Of a stretch of 64,000 bases of DNA, positions 43,526-56,359 are shown piece after piece. The notes under the pieces are model-generated. The model was given only the letters and a program-made list of their open reading frames with translations, had not been told where the DNA came from and searched no databases. The DNA is taken from assembly GCF_000213175.1 (NCBI RefSeq), contig NW_009799099.1, positions 5,817,582 to 5,881,581 of the forward strand. The letters are read 5' to 3'. The position numbers and the translations under genes were made by a program. Each line of letters opens with the position of its first letter. Position 1 is the first letter of the stretch. This stretch comes from Neurospora tetrasperma FGSC 2508 (Eukaryota; Ascomycota; Sordariomycetes; Sordariales; Sordariaceae).

Positions 43526-46500
43526 TTTCCCTTCCTCTCGTCTCTGTCTCTTTCCCGCCCGTCTTTCGTCTCTCTGCCCGCTTGCGTGTCCCAGTTAGGG
43601 TATTCCCCCCTCCCCCCGTCTCCTGATTTTCCAATGGAACTGCCGGTGTGTGGGCAGGGGTTTGCTGCAAGCTGTGCCTGCCCTCTGCCCACTGGTCGCC
43701 CGACGGGAATGGAGATTCCTCAGGGTGCAGTGCTAGAGGGGGTAGAGGTAAGAAGGTCCGTGCACCCCCTTCCACTTCCCCCCGCTAGTGTAGCCGACCC
43801 CGCTGTGCAGTTCGTTGGAAACAGCGCACTAAACCACTAACAGCGGAAGATCCTCCACCCTATCCGACCGACGGGACCAAGCCTGTAAGGTACACCCGAA
43901 CCTTGTGCACCTAGCCGGGGGGTAGAGGTAGAGGTAGGGTCAATTCGGGGTTGACGGGACAGGACCTGCACCCGGGGGGCGTGAACCGCTTCTTCTTCGT
44001 TGGTCGAATTGTTCCCTTGCACTTGCAGTGTGTCCGGGTGTTCCAAACAGCTGGAGCACCTAGCCAGTGAGCCAGCCAACTGTAACTGTGGACGGTGACC
44101 AAGGGTTTTTGTTCTTTTTGACCGACCCGATGCGATGTTGATGCGATGCTACCTTCCTTTCTCTCTTCTTTTCTTCAATCCAACCCACCCTGTCTCCAGG
44201 CTGTACGGTGGCTGCCGGATGTTGCGATCCTGCGGCCGCTATCGTTGCAACCCCGGCCGGACTTCCCGTCCGTCTTGTTTCTGCAATGCAAAAGCACCTT
44301 CTGCACTGAGAAGGGATTCCGAAGCACGCTAGAGGTAGGTACGTAGAGTATTTGGTCTGCGGTATGTAATGTTTGGAAATAGGATAGGGTGATTGACCCC
44401 TTTTTGATGAGGCTTTGTTTCGGCCGGTCGTCTTCAATCCCGCTTCAACAATAATGACAAGCGACGACGGGACCTCCTTGAACTGAAGGATTCTCAATTG
44501 TCCCATCCGATTGGATCCCCTACACTGTCGTCACTTGTCGTCCCGTCCTTCCTTTGGATGATACCTAGTATGGTAGTTGACGGGACGGAACTTTCCAAAA
44601 TTTCACTTCTCCCTCAAATCAGCTATCGACATTCGACCTTGGCTTCCCTTCTGGCAAGTGGAAAGATGTTGTCATTCGCTTCAGTTCCAGTGGAATCGAT
44701 GCGTGGAGTTGGACACGGGAGATCCAAACGACAAGACAAAAATAGAGTTGGCACTTGGCTTGCAACGCTTGGAAACAAGGCAAGGAAGGAGTAACAGTGA
44801 CGAAAACGCCGGGGGAAGTAGTGTGCACTATCAAACACAGCCCTTTTTGCTGTCGATCATCGATTCAAACAAGGAGTGAGCGGGCCCCCCAAAGGTGCAC
44901 TTGTTAGTGTAGTGTAGTGTAGTGTAGGTGCTTTCCATCTCAAACAATTCCAGAAACCACTTCTTGCAAGCAGCAGCAGCCCCGCCGTCGTTGTCTCTCG
45001 GTGATATCGGGGGACTGAGACCGGGAGGGGATTTTGGAATGTATCTTGTTTTTCCAGTACCGGTCCGTACTCCCGAACGTAAAACGCCACCGTCCTTGTT
45101 TCGCGACGGACAAGTTGGTGTTGAAGCCGAAATTGGCTCGCTGGATCTCAATATTTTTTTTTTTTTTTCCAAAGAAGCAAAAAAAAGAGCCCTAATGTGA
45201 GGCGATGCCAACGGTCGCGGCGCGGCTTGTTTTCGTTGCTTTGCTTTCAGGGCGGCGGGTTTTGCACAACGCTTGTCTTGTCTTGTTCGTTTCTCGCTTG
45301 CTGAGGCCGGGGCCCCCTGTCCAGTGTCCGCAATCCCCCTCCACCCCCTGGCTCAGGGGTAAAACACACAGAGCACTGACGAGATCTCTCACTCAATTCA
45401 CCCTGCCCAGGGAAAATCACACACACACACACACACGGGCGGGACAGTGAAAAGGTAAGTTTGTAATGACTTTCTGTGTGTCCGTACCTGCGCCTCGCTT
45501 CTGGACCGGACTGGATTGGACTGCGGTCGGCCTTCTCGGTCCGTTACACCATCTGGTAATGTTCTGGTCTGGTCTCGTACTAGCTAGCGTTACAGCGTAG
45601 TAAAAGGCATCTCCGGAGTCTAGTGTAGGTACGGCCTCGTGAACTTTTGGGTCTGGGCGTTCGTTTTCGTGTAGTGTAAGGCCAGGGCCAGATCCAGAGC
45701 AACGGGGCCACAGGGGGGAAGATTGTATGTCTCGGGACAAGATTATGTCTTGGTTGAGAGACGAGGAGATGCACACACCGTGTGTGATGTTCGAGTCAGA
45801 AAATGGTAGCGGTGCGGTCTTGTCCGGTAGACCTTTGTAGACTACAGCTCCGCTTCATCAGAGGAGGGGTCACGCGAGCAGCGCAATCAGCATGTGAGCG
45901 GGTTCTGAAGGCTGCCTCGGTTGCGCCGAGTATGACGACGGTGACGGAATAGACGACTCGCTTGACCAAGTCTTTTTCATCGCTCGAGTTGCTTACGAAT
46001 CGTGGAATGGAACATCGTTGAAGGTGGAAGATCGGTCTCGTCCTTAGTTTTGGCTATCGCAATGTTGATCTGGCTTCAGGGTCGATTGTGTCACGTCAAA
46101 CGGGATTCGATGCGGCTAACGCGACTGACCGCGGTTGTTGACCACCTTTGATAGGTTTTGAAATCTCCGATCCACGATTGCTTCTCTGGCAGTTGGGTTT
46201 CAGCTTCGGAGAAAAGAATGAAGCGATAAGAAGTATGATCTGAATGAAGAAGCAACGAAGAAGCCTAGGCCCGAGGCTGTGGTCGACCCTGGAGAGGAGC
46301 TCCGACCTGAATCTGGAAGAGACCCTCCGATCAAGACGGAGCGAGAGGGTACTGCTTCAAGGGCAAAGAAGAGAAGCTCTGATAATAAGGGACAAAGGGC
46401 AGGCGAGGATTAAAAGGACGACGACGACGAACGAGGCACGGGGCGAGACATCCAATGACTGCTTCAACGATATAGGTTATGAATAGGTGTATACGTCAAC

Positions 46501-48983
46501 AACGGGGTCGCAGACGACGACCTCAACCTTGCCCTACGACTCTCACATCTCTGTCGAGATTGACAAATGATTAACAAATTGGCAATCAACTTGCAGGCGG
46601 CCACTTTGTCGCCCCCAGAGCCGGGTGACGGATCCTGTGGTTCGGCCATTGATGTGCATTCTCCCCAATTCAAGACCATGGGTCATGCAATGTTCGCTCA
46701 TCGAGGTGTTATCAAGAAATCCCATGACTCTGGTTCTGGCTAGATTCGGTCGTTCGCCGGCATGTCTTTTTGCTTAAATGGAAAAGCCGCGCTCTGGGAG
46801 GTTTTCCCCGCACTTTTGGTCGTCACGGATTGGCTGTCTCGACGAGGGGTGGGTGGGCGAGTCGTGGAATGCTTCCCAACTTTTCAACTTTCCAAACTCC
46901 AATTCGCCTGATCATTGAACTTCTTTCTTGGTTAAGGTCAGAGCATGGTGTTAGTTCGGACAGAGAGGAAAAGGCTGGTCCTCTCTCCTCCAAATCCCCT
47001 TGTCTCATGACTATCATGATGTTGTAGGTATCTTGCGATGCTCGTTAGAAGATAGTAAACCCCGAAGATCAAATGTCTCAAACACTGGTACGTCCAAGGT
47101 TCGAAACAGAGGCGTCTAGAACATTGGGCTTGTGTCCGCCAATGCGCTCGTTTACACTCCATGTTTCTCGAGGTGAGGGGTGGGTTCAGCCATTGTCGAA
47201 TCAGCGAGACAGGAGTGAGACTGCTTGTTCCAGCAAGTCATGGGAAAGCAGCATTGAGGCTCAAATCAGTCTGTCCAATTATTTGACTGCAAACCCATGA
47301 CTTTTTGACGTCGATTTGGTGTTGGGACTCGACGTTGACGGCGATCATGCCGTTGGGCCAGAAACTGAATTGAGGAGGTACAGAATCCCGTGAAAAGGCA
47401 CAAACGGATATGCCTCAATTGGAAATCTCGCAGCGTGGCAAGTGACGGCCAGCTCAAACTTCCATGACCCGCATCGACATGTGTGACATAGTGCGGAACA
47501 TCTGGTCCCGTCAGGCCTGGCAAAATTGAACTGGAAGCTGTGAAGAGAGCACATCGCACCTTCCTGAATGGCTTCATCAACAAAGACCAAGAGGGAAATT
47601 GCCTGCCCGAAGTCTGCACAGACCAGGTGCTCCCATACCCCCTACAATAAACTCGGAGAAGAAGGCACTATTTGACAGGGGCCTGCAGGCTTTTGTGTAG
47701 CTGCGCGAGCCAACCCCCGAGCAGCTCCACTTGAACAATCACTGCCACCAGTCGACCAAACCTGGAGCACCGCAAAGATGTCATCAAATTCCACCTTCTT
47801 TGTCCTCTCACTTGCCATGTTCCTATTTTGTAATCTATGATCGTACAAACGCGATATATCATTTTCTCAACCAACATCAAAACATCCATCCCCATCCTCG
47901 TCACCAACATCACATCTTCTGAATCCAAGCCAAGTGGTAGAGGGTGACACTTTGAACTGCCAATCTTACTTCTACCTTCCTATGTTGCACTCCATCAAAA
48001 ACATGAGTAATTTGGTATGCTCCGCGACATACAAACCGTCCATTCTTGTCCTATAAGACATTTGGTGGCCCGACGTGCTGATCGTCATGAGGTGGCCGAA
48101 CCACCTGCTCAGTTCGAATCTATTCCTGACCTCCCACCCTGTTATCACCGAGCTCACTGCCTTCCCTTTACAATGTTTGCTTGACCTCTATTAGCAACTT
48201 CCCGCCACGTTCTGGTTGGTCCTGAACAAGTGCGTTTCTTCAAAGACTCGAACCAACCTGGCAAGCTCATCGGCGTCTTCCAACTCGTACGGGCTGTGTT
48301 CACTATGTTCTACACGCCAACATGTAGGCGATTTCCCGGGAGATTCGATGATGCATCCGCAGTCAAGTCTGGCCCATCGAATAGATCAATCTCCAGCTGG
48401 AGCCATGATAGACTATCATGGGAGTCATGGGTCGCTTGGCCATCGGCTGAGAGGGTGAGTGGTTGCTTGTGCATGCGGCTCCCAACATTCGCCGTTCCTG
48501 GCGTACCAGGTCGAAGCAGTGAAACATCTCTCCGCCAGTCAGCTCAACCCGCTTCTTCTATATTCGCGTGCACTGTGATTGTGTACCGTCGCCTTTGCAT
48601 CTCAATCCTCCATTGCCTTTCGCCGATGAATCACTGCGACTTTTGTCGTAGTACCGCCCAAAACACCATCGTCGGTTTGGAAGCCAGGCCAAATCACATG
48701 AGGCCGTTAAGCGGAAGTCTGCAAGTGTCCTTCCCGGATGGAACAAAGTGGTGAAGTGGCTCTTATAGGCCACTAATTATTGCAGCCAAGCATAGAAGGT
48801 AGGCAAGGTGTCGACAACAATAGGTCTACAGAAGAAGCTTCACTAACTCCATCTTCAGGTTCTTGTATAAATGGGACGAGTAACCCGTCCTGGAAAAACA
48901 TTTCCTTCTCTTATGCCAAAGTTCGCCGGTACAGACCACTCAATCCCTCTTGCTGCAATATTCCCTCGAGAAATATCGTGATA
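43526..48983. other. Long intergenic region without recognised genes
   Basis: Nothing has a recognisable domain. Notable simple sequences are CT-rich DNA just after the gap, GTAGAGGTAGAGGTAGGG at 43,921-43,938, (GTGTA)n at about 44,910-44,926, a T-run at 45,154-45,168 and (CA)n at about 45,419-45,435. The open frame at 46,244-46,486 is Arg-rich and has no family match I can name. The last 200 bp are the promoter of the next gene. Confidence 0.4.
48866..48872 (+). promoter_or_regulatory. TATA box
   Basis: TGTATAAATGG lies about 118 bp before the ATG at 48,984. The match to TATAAAT and the distance both suit a core promoter. Based on sequence pattern only. Confidence 0.55.
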
Positions 48984-49761
48984 ATGCTGTCCTGGTTCAT
49001 CAACTCCGGCCTCGTCCTGGCTGCTTTACTGGTATGAGTCTAACCCAATCACACAATTCATGACACTGAAATGATGAAACAGGTCCTTCCTGCTGTCGCC
49101 GCACCGACCGTTGCCAACAAAGATGCCTCAGCCATTTCTAGGTATGGCATCGAAGAGCTTACGTGGGAGCTTCAGACTGCTCCCGGAGGTCCTGCCGTGA
49201 ACGTTACAGGCACCATTGAGCAAGCCTACAAGCACATGAAAACCATTAATCCAGGCTTCATCTCCGATTTTGGCTTTGACCAACCAGTCAACGTCTCTTC
49301 GCTCTCCACGCCCCTCGAGTCACGCGGATACACGATCGATCACATCACTTGCGACGTCTTTGAATGGGCCTTCCTGGAGGAAATCCAAACGGGCATGTTC
49401 TACCTGAACAAGGTCCCCGGCAAACCGACCAACGGCCCTGGCCCTGGTAACTGTGGTCGGGTCAGTTGCTCATACGGTGCTGCTATCTACTGGTGCAATG
49501 ATGTACGTCAACACTGCCGTCTCTATTGAGGTTTGAGAATGAAATTAGGTACATCTTGCTGACATGGTCTTTGGCATATAGAACACTGTCAGCAAAACGA
49601 TTGACACGTTCGGCTACATTACTGGCGCTGCCCAGACCGTTGTCAACAACTGCCCTCAAAGTATAGGTTCGTGGAACATGGGACCGTATGCGGAATTGAC
49701 CAAGGGTCAGATCTTCATGACGGATAATTGGAATGTCATTGTTAGGTATGACGAGTGCTAG
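48984..49761 (+). CDS. Small secreted six-cysteine protein, three exons
   Basis: Exons are 48,984-49,031, 49,083-49,502 and 49,582-49,761, giving 215 residues. Introns of 51 and 79 bp (GTATGA/CAG and GTACGT/TAG) fall between codons. Exon 1 again encodes exactly 16 residues of leader (MLSWFINSGLVLAALL), as at 34,291. The mature part has six cysteines: ITC, GNC, VSC, YWC, NNC and a terminal DEC. Family blocks are TWELQTAPGGPAVNVTG, GPGPGNCGRVSCSYGAAIYW followed by CND at the second intron, and MTDNWNVIVRYDEC. Three NVT/NVS-type N-glycosylation sites are visible. The two shared intron positions show that it and the 33.7-34.3 kb gene are true paralogues. The function is unknown; similar unnamed secreted proteins occur widely in Pezizomycotina. 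Confidence 0.85.
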
Positions 49762-51435
49762 GCAAACTGGGCAGGGCGTGTTGGGTGGGTTCCTGGCTGT
49801 ACGTGGTGCAAAGAAAGAGGGGAGTCACCCATGGCTTGAAGCCCATGGGGACCAGATACGAGCTTACTCAGGAATGTTGGCGATGGTTATGATCAAAAAC
49901 TATCACGAGAGGAAGTAATCACATTCAAATATCAAGAGATGAGCTGGACGGTCCGCTATTAGTAGCTCAGCGTCACGATCAAGCGCCTAGGGTACTCATC
50001 AACTTGTTGCATCCGTCTTTGTGAAACATTGATGCGATGCCATGTATAGCGGAACTTTGCTTTCATACTACAAATATAAACGTTTAAGACATAGGGCGGG
50101 AGCGCTGTTGACAACGCCAAGTACAGACGTCCGATCGTTTACACTGATACAAAGGTTGTGATATTCCAGGCCACCGGAGCCCATGAGGCGAGTTGGTGAT
50201 GCAGAATCATCGATTTCCTCAAGTACGGAGCCTTGTACATTTTCGAGAATTCGATGGGAGGACCTGAGGTGATGTTTTATTCTTGCAAGCATCGAACACC
50301 AAGGGCAGTGTTTCATCCCAACTCTCCCTCCATCGACATATCTCGTCCCAACCCTCCGATCCCTCGTCCCGACTTTTTGCCTGGCAGCGGCCGGCCCGGT
50401 GTGGTATCTCTCCAAACGTGCTTAGACCAACGTTCCTGATTTTTAAACCTTAATTTGACTACCGTTCATCAATTTTAGTAGGACTGCTTTTTCTTTCTCT
50501 TCTCCCGACCACCTCTCCACGAGACCAAAATGTCTGGAACAATGTTAACAGCCGTTCAACACCAATTCACGACCACCCCCAGACAGCCGTCTCAAATAAC
50601 ATAAGGCGGCACACGATGGCTAGGAAGCAGAGGAAAAGTTAGTAGATCCCTGAGTAACAAAGGTAGACGGTTTGCAAAATTTATAGGCGTATAATAGGTA
50701 GTAACAATAAGGAAAAGTTCAAGCTGGAGGCATCCGAGCAGAAAGGAACATTCACCAGTGTCTTTAAGAGATGGACACATCAACCACAGAGAACGCGTAG
50801 TCAATGCTACCTCTAAGCTCACTCAGTCATTATCCCTTTTACACTCTGCCTAGGTAACCATACCCCCCTTTTTCTCTCTGCGTAGTGGTGGGTTAATAGC
50901 TGGGAAAGAGACAAACGGAAGTGAAGCCCGCGGCAGAGAGCGCCAGATGTTACCAGTTTCAATATAAACCATGGCAGCGAAAGTATCACGAAGAGAAGCA
51001 AGACAATCATGCACGGACAAAAGTGAGTGAGTAACATAAGTAATAACCATTCATTCGTTAACCATAATACACCCATAATTAACGATGATAATCCGTAATC
51101 TGCCCAATCCTCACCACCAGCAAAAACGCCACCGTCAAGCACGCCGACCTGACAAGAAACTCGTCCCACGTCCCCGGAGTGCCGTCCACAAACATCATCT
51201 TCGCAAAGGACTCATTAGAGGTACCTCCACCATGTGCACTCTTCGGTGGCCCCCCTCCTGTTATGCCATTTTCCTTTTCCTGCTGCACCTGCACCTGGTG
51301 GTGTGCTCGAGGCGCCGCCGTACATCCAACCAGCCTCCTCATCCATCCCACCACCCACTTCCCGAACTTCACTTCCTACGTCAAGTGGGAATTTGAATCC
51401 TGCTCTCCACCTCCCACACTCCTTGCTTCAATCCC
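49762..51435. other. Intergenic DNA without recognised genes
   Basis: It contains the 3' end of the secreted-protein gene and, near 51,435, that of the cerato-platanin gene. A perfect palindrome GAGGTACCTC lies at 51,218-51,227. Overlapping open frames at 51,079-51,545 are on both strands and look like composition effects. Confidence 0.45.
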
Positions 51436-51920
51436 CTAAAGCCCACAAGCGCTCAACGCCACCTGCTGAACCTGCGCGTCCACACGGCCAAACTGCTCCG
51501 CGTTGCCGCCCGTCAACTCATTCATCGCCTTCTTGCTTAAGTTGACGCCCGCGCCGGCATGGTCGATCGCCAGAATGTTGATTGTCTTGCCGTTGTACGT
51601 GACGGACCAGCAGGTGCCGCAGTTAGGCGAGTTCCAGCCGGCCACGGCCTCGACGCCGCCGATGTAGGGGAAGTTCTTGACTTGGTTCTGGAAGTTCCAG
51701 TGGTACTTGGTGATGAGGCCGTTGGAGCCGTCTGAGCACGAGACGACGGTGAGGGAGCGGTTGGGGTCGTCGTAGCCCGTGTCGTAGGAGACTGTTATAT
51801 GTTTGTTAGGAACATGGACGTGTAAGAGAGCGAGGAGAAAGGGAAGGAAGGAGACATACCGGTAGTAGCAGAGGCGGCGGTGGCCAGGGTGAAGAGGCTG
51901 AGGATCTTGGAGAGCTGCAT
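51436..51920 (-). CDS. Cerato-platanin family secreted protein, two exons
   Basis: Exons are 51,920-51,860 and 51,791-51,436. The 68-bp intron has a GTATGT donor and ATAACAG acceptor in phase 1. The product is 138 residues, the usual family length. A signal peptide ([18 protein letters not shown]) is followed by [20 protein letters not shown], the hallmark start of mature cerato-platanins. Four cysteines are in the conserved order: VSC, NCGTC and the near-terminal [23 protein letters not shown] and [10 protein letters not shown] are also typical. These proteins form a double-psi beta-barrel, bind chitin oligomers or wall glucans, and in plant-associated fungi act as elicitors. It is the Snodprot-type of the Sordariales. 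Confidence 0.95.
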
Positions 51921-54101
51921 TTTGAGATGGATATGGGATGTGATGGGGTTGGTGATTATAGTATTATCCAAGAAGGAGACTTGGTCGTATTAAGGTATAA
52001 TAGTAGTAGTTGTTGTTATTGTAGATGGAGGCTGAAGCTGGATGCTGATTTGGAATGCAAAGACTCAATGTCTCAAAAGGAGGGAGTAGGACCCTTATAT
52101 GCACCCCGAAGATCCCTCCCTTCTAGTGTAGCTCCGTGTAGCTCCTTCTTCTCATTCACGAACACAACATCAGCACCCCGGAAATGGAAAGAACGGACTA
52201 AACGGCATCGTGCGGGTGTAACTTGGTGGTGGTTGGGTGCGGAGATCCACCAGTCAGTCACCACCCACGACACGAAGGGGACACTGCGAAAGCTACGTAC
52301 CATACGGGGACTTGCAACATCTTGTTACCGCAAATAGAATTCCCCAGTCTCCACACTATGCAGCCAGCAGTTCCGATTGCCTTCTTGGACGTCATGGGTA
52401 AGGAAAACGGCAGAAAGCAGTGGCTAATTCGAAGGAATGGGGTACTTAGACCTCTGCCGGGGTAGACACAGTTAGCGTGATCCTTCTAGCCTACAGAAAA
52501 GTAGATTTTCTGGCCGGTATGAGTGCGATTCTTCTGTAGACACTTCCACTTCTCATTCATCTTTGTCACCGATCCTACTGACCGCGAATTCGCACAGGAT
52601 TCAACTATCTTCCCCCCCCCCCCCGGCAGATGTGTAAACAGCCCAGGTGGAAAGTGGCAGGTCGTCAGAGCCGAGTAGGGTAGCATGCCGCCGCAGCCAT
52701 CAACCATTGGCGATGCCAAGCCCGTGTTTTTGACTCCATGCAGCAACCCATCTTGTCTTGACTGGCCCGGGTTTTGCAACCTACGAACTAGAGATAGCCA
52801 AGAACACCCCTAAAAAGATCTCGTCAGCAACTAGTGTAGACTACTCTTATCGAGTACGAAGGCTTGCAACCTTTGACAATGGTTGGATGCCATGAAAGTC
52901 AGTATTGCCCATTGCTTTTGTGTATTGGCTTGGTTTGAGAGTTCTGGAGGGGCTGGTTCACTCACCGAGCCTCAACGATGTTGTGTAACCATTAATTAGT
53001 AACGGCTTTGCAGGGGAAACACTCGGAAAGACAAGCAAACACCAAGCGGTAGAAGCAAAGTAAGCTTGGCAGCTCTTTTGACATCAGAACCGTACAAGCA
53101 AAACCAAAACTTCGAGGGAGCGGAACCAGATGGTCCTCAACATTCGATTCATGCTCCCATCTCTGGAGTTTTCAGCCTTCGTATCGACGTACAAACAAAT
53201 CCTCACACCCTCCTCACAGCGTGAGCGGTGGCAGGACCATGGCAGCGGGTAAAAGTGGAGGTTTCTTGACAAACGATCGGCATTCAGCATTTCTCGTATT
53301 CAATGAGTTCCCACGACTGGTGCAACTCTGCCAATGGAAAACAACAATATCCATGACATAGAGGTATGGAGTCGCTACAGTCAGACAAATCATTGTTGCT
53401 ATCGCATATTGACTGCCGCCTGATAAAGCAAAAAAAGTAGGTAATCATGAAATGGGCAAATGGGAAAAGTGCGGGGGATCACCAGAGCTGGATCGGAGGT
53501 AACATGACATCGGCCTGTTCGCATAATGTGTGCACTTGGGACACCGACGAGCACCAGCACTTGGATTCTGGACAGAACGTCTTGTTACGTACCTCTGTCA
53601 ACGGACACCTATTCTCCGAGGAGGATTTGGCGGATAACAACGAACAAAGGCTGGGGAGGCGTCAACTCGTATGCTTGAGGCGTAACAAGCTTGTGGTGCT
53701 TGCTTCTCTTCCACCGGGCTTCCACCAGTCACCTGTCATGCCATCAACCGCTCTGCATTTTTCCGTGCACGACATCGTCTTGTTGCATTTCTTCAACGCC
53801 TATGCGGGAAGGTCTCACAGGGCTTTCTTTGGAACATGCTCGAATGAACTCGGCTGTTCCAATTCCACCTCTTTCCCCGGCACGGCATGTTGCTCGTTAT
53901 CGATGTCTCGGCCAAGTTTGGCCACCACTTGGCTTGCCAACACGTCCTTTTAGGCTCGGCTAGCTCGGGCAAGCTAGCAGAAGCAGGGTCCCAAGAATAA
54001 TGGCCAATCCGATCATCCTGTGGACTTCCCTGACACGTGCCGTCTCCGCCCCCGCTCCGGGCCGGCCGATTGAAGTCGGATCCCGCCACTTGCCCATTCA
54101 G
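51921..54101. other. Cerato-platanin upstream region and intergenic DNA
   Basis: It starts with the leader and promoter of the cerato-platanin gene. A 14-C run lies near 52,611-52,624. An open frame at 53,447-53,953 (168 residues) has no recognisable domain and I do not support it as a gene. The DNA just before the transposon has normal GC content. Confidence 0.45.
52094..52099 (-). promoter_or_regulatory. TATA-like box for the cerato-platanin gene
   Basis: On the minus strand CATATAAGGGT lies about 175 bp before the start codon at 51,920. Position and match fit a core promoter element. Confidence 0.45.
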
Positions 54102-54104
54102 TCA

Positions 54105-54130
54105 GGGCGTGTTCGGCAACTCAGTAAATG
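54105..54130 (+). repeat. Left terminal inverted repeat of the Harbinger-like element
   Basis: Twenty-six bases identical, in reverse complement, to 60,025-60,050. It is preceded by TCA. Confidence 0.9.
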
Positions 54131-54559
54131 ATTTCAGTAAACGTTACTGCCGGATTTACTGGGTCGTGTTCGCAACGATCAATAACCGATTTACCAGTAA
54201 ATTACAGTAAAATCTGTTCTAGTAAACTTTTTGCCCTACAACCCCCATCTGACCAATGAAATATATAGAAATCGCTGTATTTACTAGAAGTTATTTCCAA
54301 ATCTCTAAACCTCTAGAAATAGCTTCCAATATTTGAAAATCCCCACTTTTCACAACCACACATCTCATCAACGTACACCCCTCAACGCCATACCAATCCA
54401 TCATAATACAGTCTACTGCTCTAGAAGCTCGTCGGCGTCGACGTTTAGTATACCGTTAAATACTAGTCCTAGTTATTATATTCCTAACGAACTTTCTTAT
54501 TCTATAGAAGCTACCAATCCCTATAAATTTATATAAATAGCGTAGTCTCTTTACAATTA

Positions 54560-55697
54560 AGGAGCTTCTATATAGCTATATAGGTCAGTTCAAAGACTTA
54601 ATTTGTATAGGACCCCAGACGTTCTATATATTATATAAATAGCTTCGTTACAATACTAAATTATATTCATTAAAGTATATAACTACCTAAGAAAAGCTAT
54701 CAATATTCTTATTTATAACCGGGTAAGGTATTATCTTTCAGCTTACCTCCTTCCTACTTAATTACAATCTAAATACTATTAACAAGTTAATTAATAGAAG
54801 TTATAACCCTAATTACAAACTTCTTACTTACTAATATAATAGGGTATTTTATAAAGTCCTTAATATATATATAATCCTAGGGAATTATAAAATAAAATTA
54901 CCTTATATTAGAACCCCCAATATTATAGAGGGTAACCCGAAGTTATTCCTCTACTTTTGTAAAGTTCTAGGAGTATTCGATAAATCACACTTTAAAATAC
55001 GATCTAATATTAAGGTAGCCATATTGTAGTATAATTATAAAGAATTTTACTTAAGTAATATATTAATTGTATATAATTTTAACGGTTGAATCTAGTATAT
55101 ATTCCTTAGTTAGGAGGGTTCTACTAATAATATAAAGGTTCTAAATAGTACTTTTATATAGTAAGGAGCTTATAAATTTTAGATCTCTCAAGGGTAGTAT
55201 TATTTTACTAATATAAGGTATAACTATAATAACTGACTACTTATACTATATTGTAGTATCTAGTACTATTTAAAAAAGAATAAGAGGGCGGGACTCCGCC
55301 CTACTAATATAAAGGAGTTGTATAATCTATGTTATAACTAACTTTATATTATAGTTAAGAAGATAATTAGTCAATTGAAGGGGATGTTCAAAATCTACTG
55401 CTATTCGCCCAACTTCAGTATAAATATCCAAATAAAGATTATCTTCACTACCGTAGCGGTACTAAACTAGTTCGTAAAGTACAATAATACCTTCAATAAT
55501 TACTATAATATGGTAACAAGTACGAGAGTGAAATTTAATAATATAGTCACAATAGAAAGGGAACTATTTAATATAATTAATTTTATAAGTAGTTATAGTA
55601 TAGAAAAGAGAACGGACTTTACTAGCGCAAAGTTAATTGGAGGGACGAAGGGATATATAGCGCAATACTATGACCGCATTGCTAGAAGGATATAGAT
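54560..55697 (+). pseudogene. Harbinger-type DDE transposase relic
   Basis: Conceptual reading of the AT-rich sequence gives blocks in the right order for DDE_Tnp_4 transposases. A YKEFYLSNILIVYNFN block lies near 55,035-55,085, then EGSTNNIKVLNSTF near 55,115-55,160. A KELYNL-like segment lies near 55,310, QLKGMFKIY near 55,373-55,400 and IIFTTVAVL near 55,437-55,462. The last open piece (55,510-55,695) contains ERELFNIINFI. Stop codons interrupt it throughout, mainly TAG and TAA, consistent with C-to-T change at CAG, CAA and TGG codons. It cannot make a working enzyme. Confidence 0.72.
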
Positions 55698-56359
55698 TAA
55701 TTACTATAATAAATTAAAAAGAAGGAGAGAAATATATAGTATTAAATCTAATTAAAGGGGGTTAATTTAGTAGTAGAGGGAGGAGGGGAGAGAGGAGGGG
55801 AGTTAACTTATAATATATGGGTTTGTAAGCAAATAGGGTAATCCAGTATTGGCTATACAGATTACCCTTCAAATTATTTAAATGTAATAGAATTGTATAT
55901 ATCGAATTATAAATTCAAACTACTAGATTACCTCCCAAAGTACTAGAGTATATAAAAAATTTATCTTTTTCAAAGACTCAATTCTAGTATCTAGATTCAA
56001 AATTTCTAGTTATATTTATTATATTAATTAGCTTTAGCGTAGTCTTAGCTCCCGTCTCCCCACCGAACTAAAAATTTTTAAAATCATTTACAATACTTGC
56101 ATCTCTCGCAAATCTGCCTCAAAATTAATACAAAGATAATATATTAATTCGGCTTAACTTAATAATCAAAATGGTGTACTTTTTATATACATACAATTTT
56201 TTGGGGTGGTTTTGTTTCAATATAGAAAAAGTGCATCAAAAAAATAAGATGTAAAAATCTAGGGTCTGACCCACTTCTCGCTCCCTCCCGCCTATACTCT
56301 ATTAACAAATATATATTCAAATTTACTGTAATTTAAGATTAATAAAATCAAAATAAATA

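Noticed and set aside
42471-43775. Open frames of more than 340 residues across 42.5-43.8 kb
   Set aside because: They consist almost wholly of N from the assembly gap.
53447-53953. 168-residue plus-strand frame as a gene
   Set aside because: No signal, domain or splice support; codon pattern looks random.
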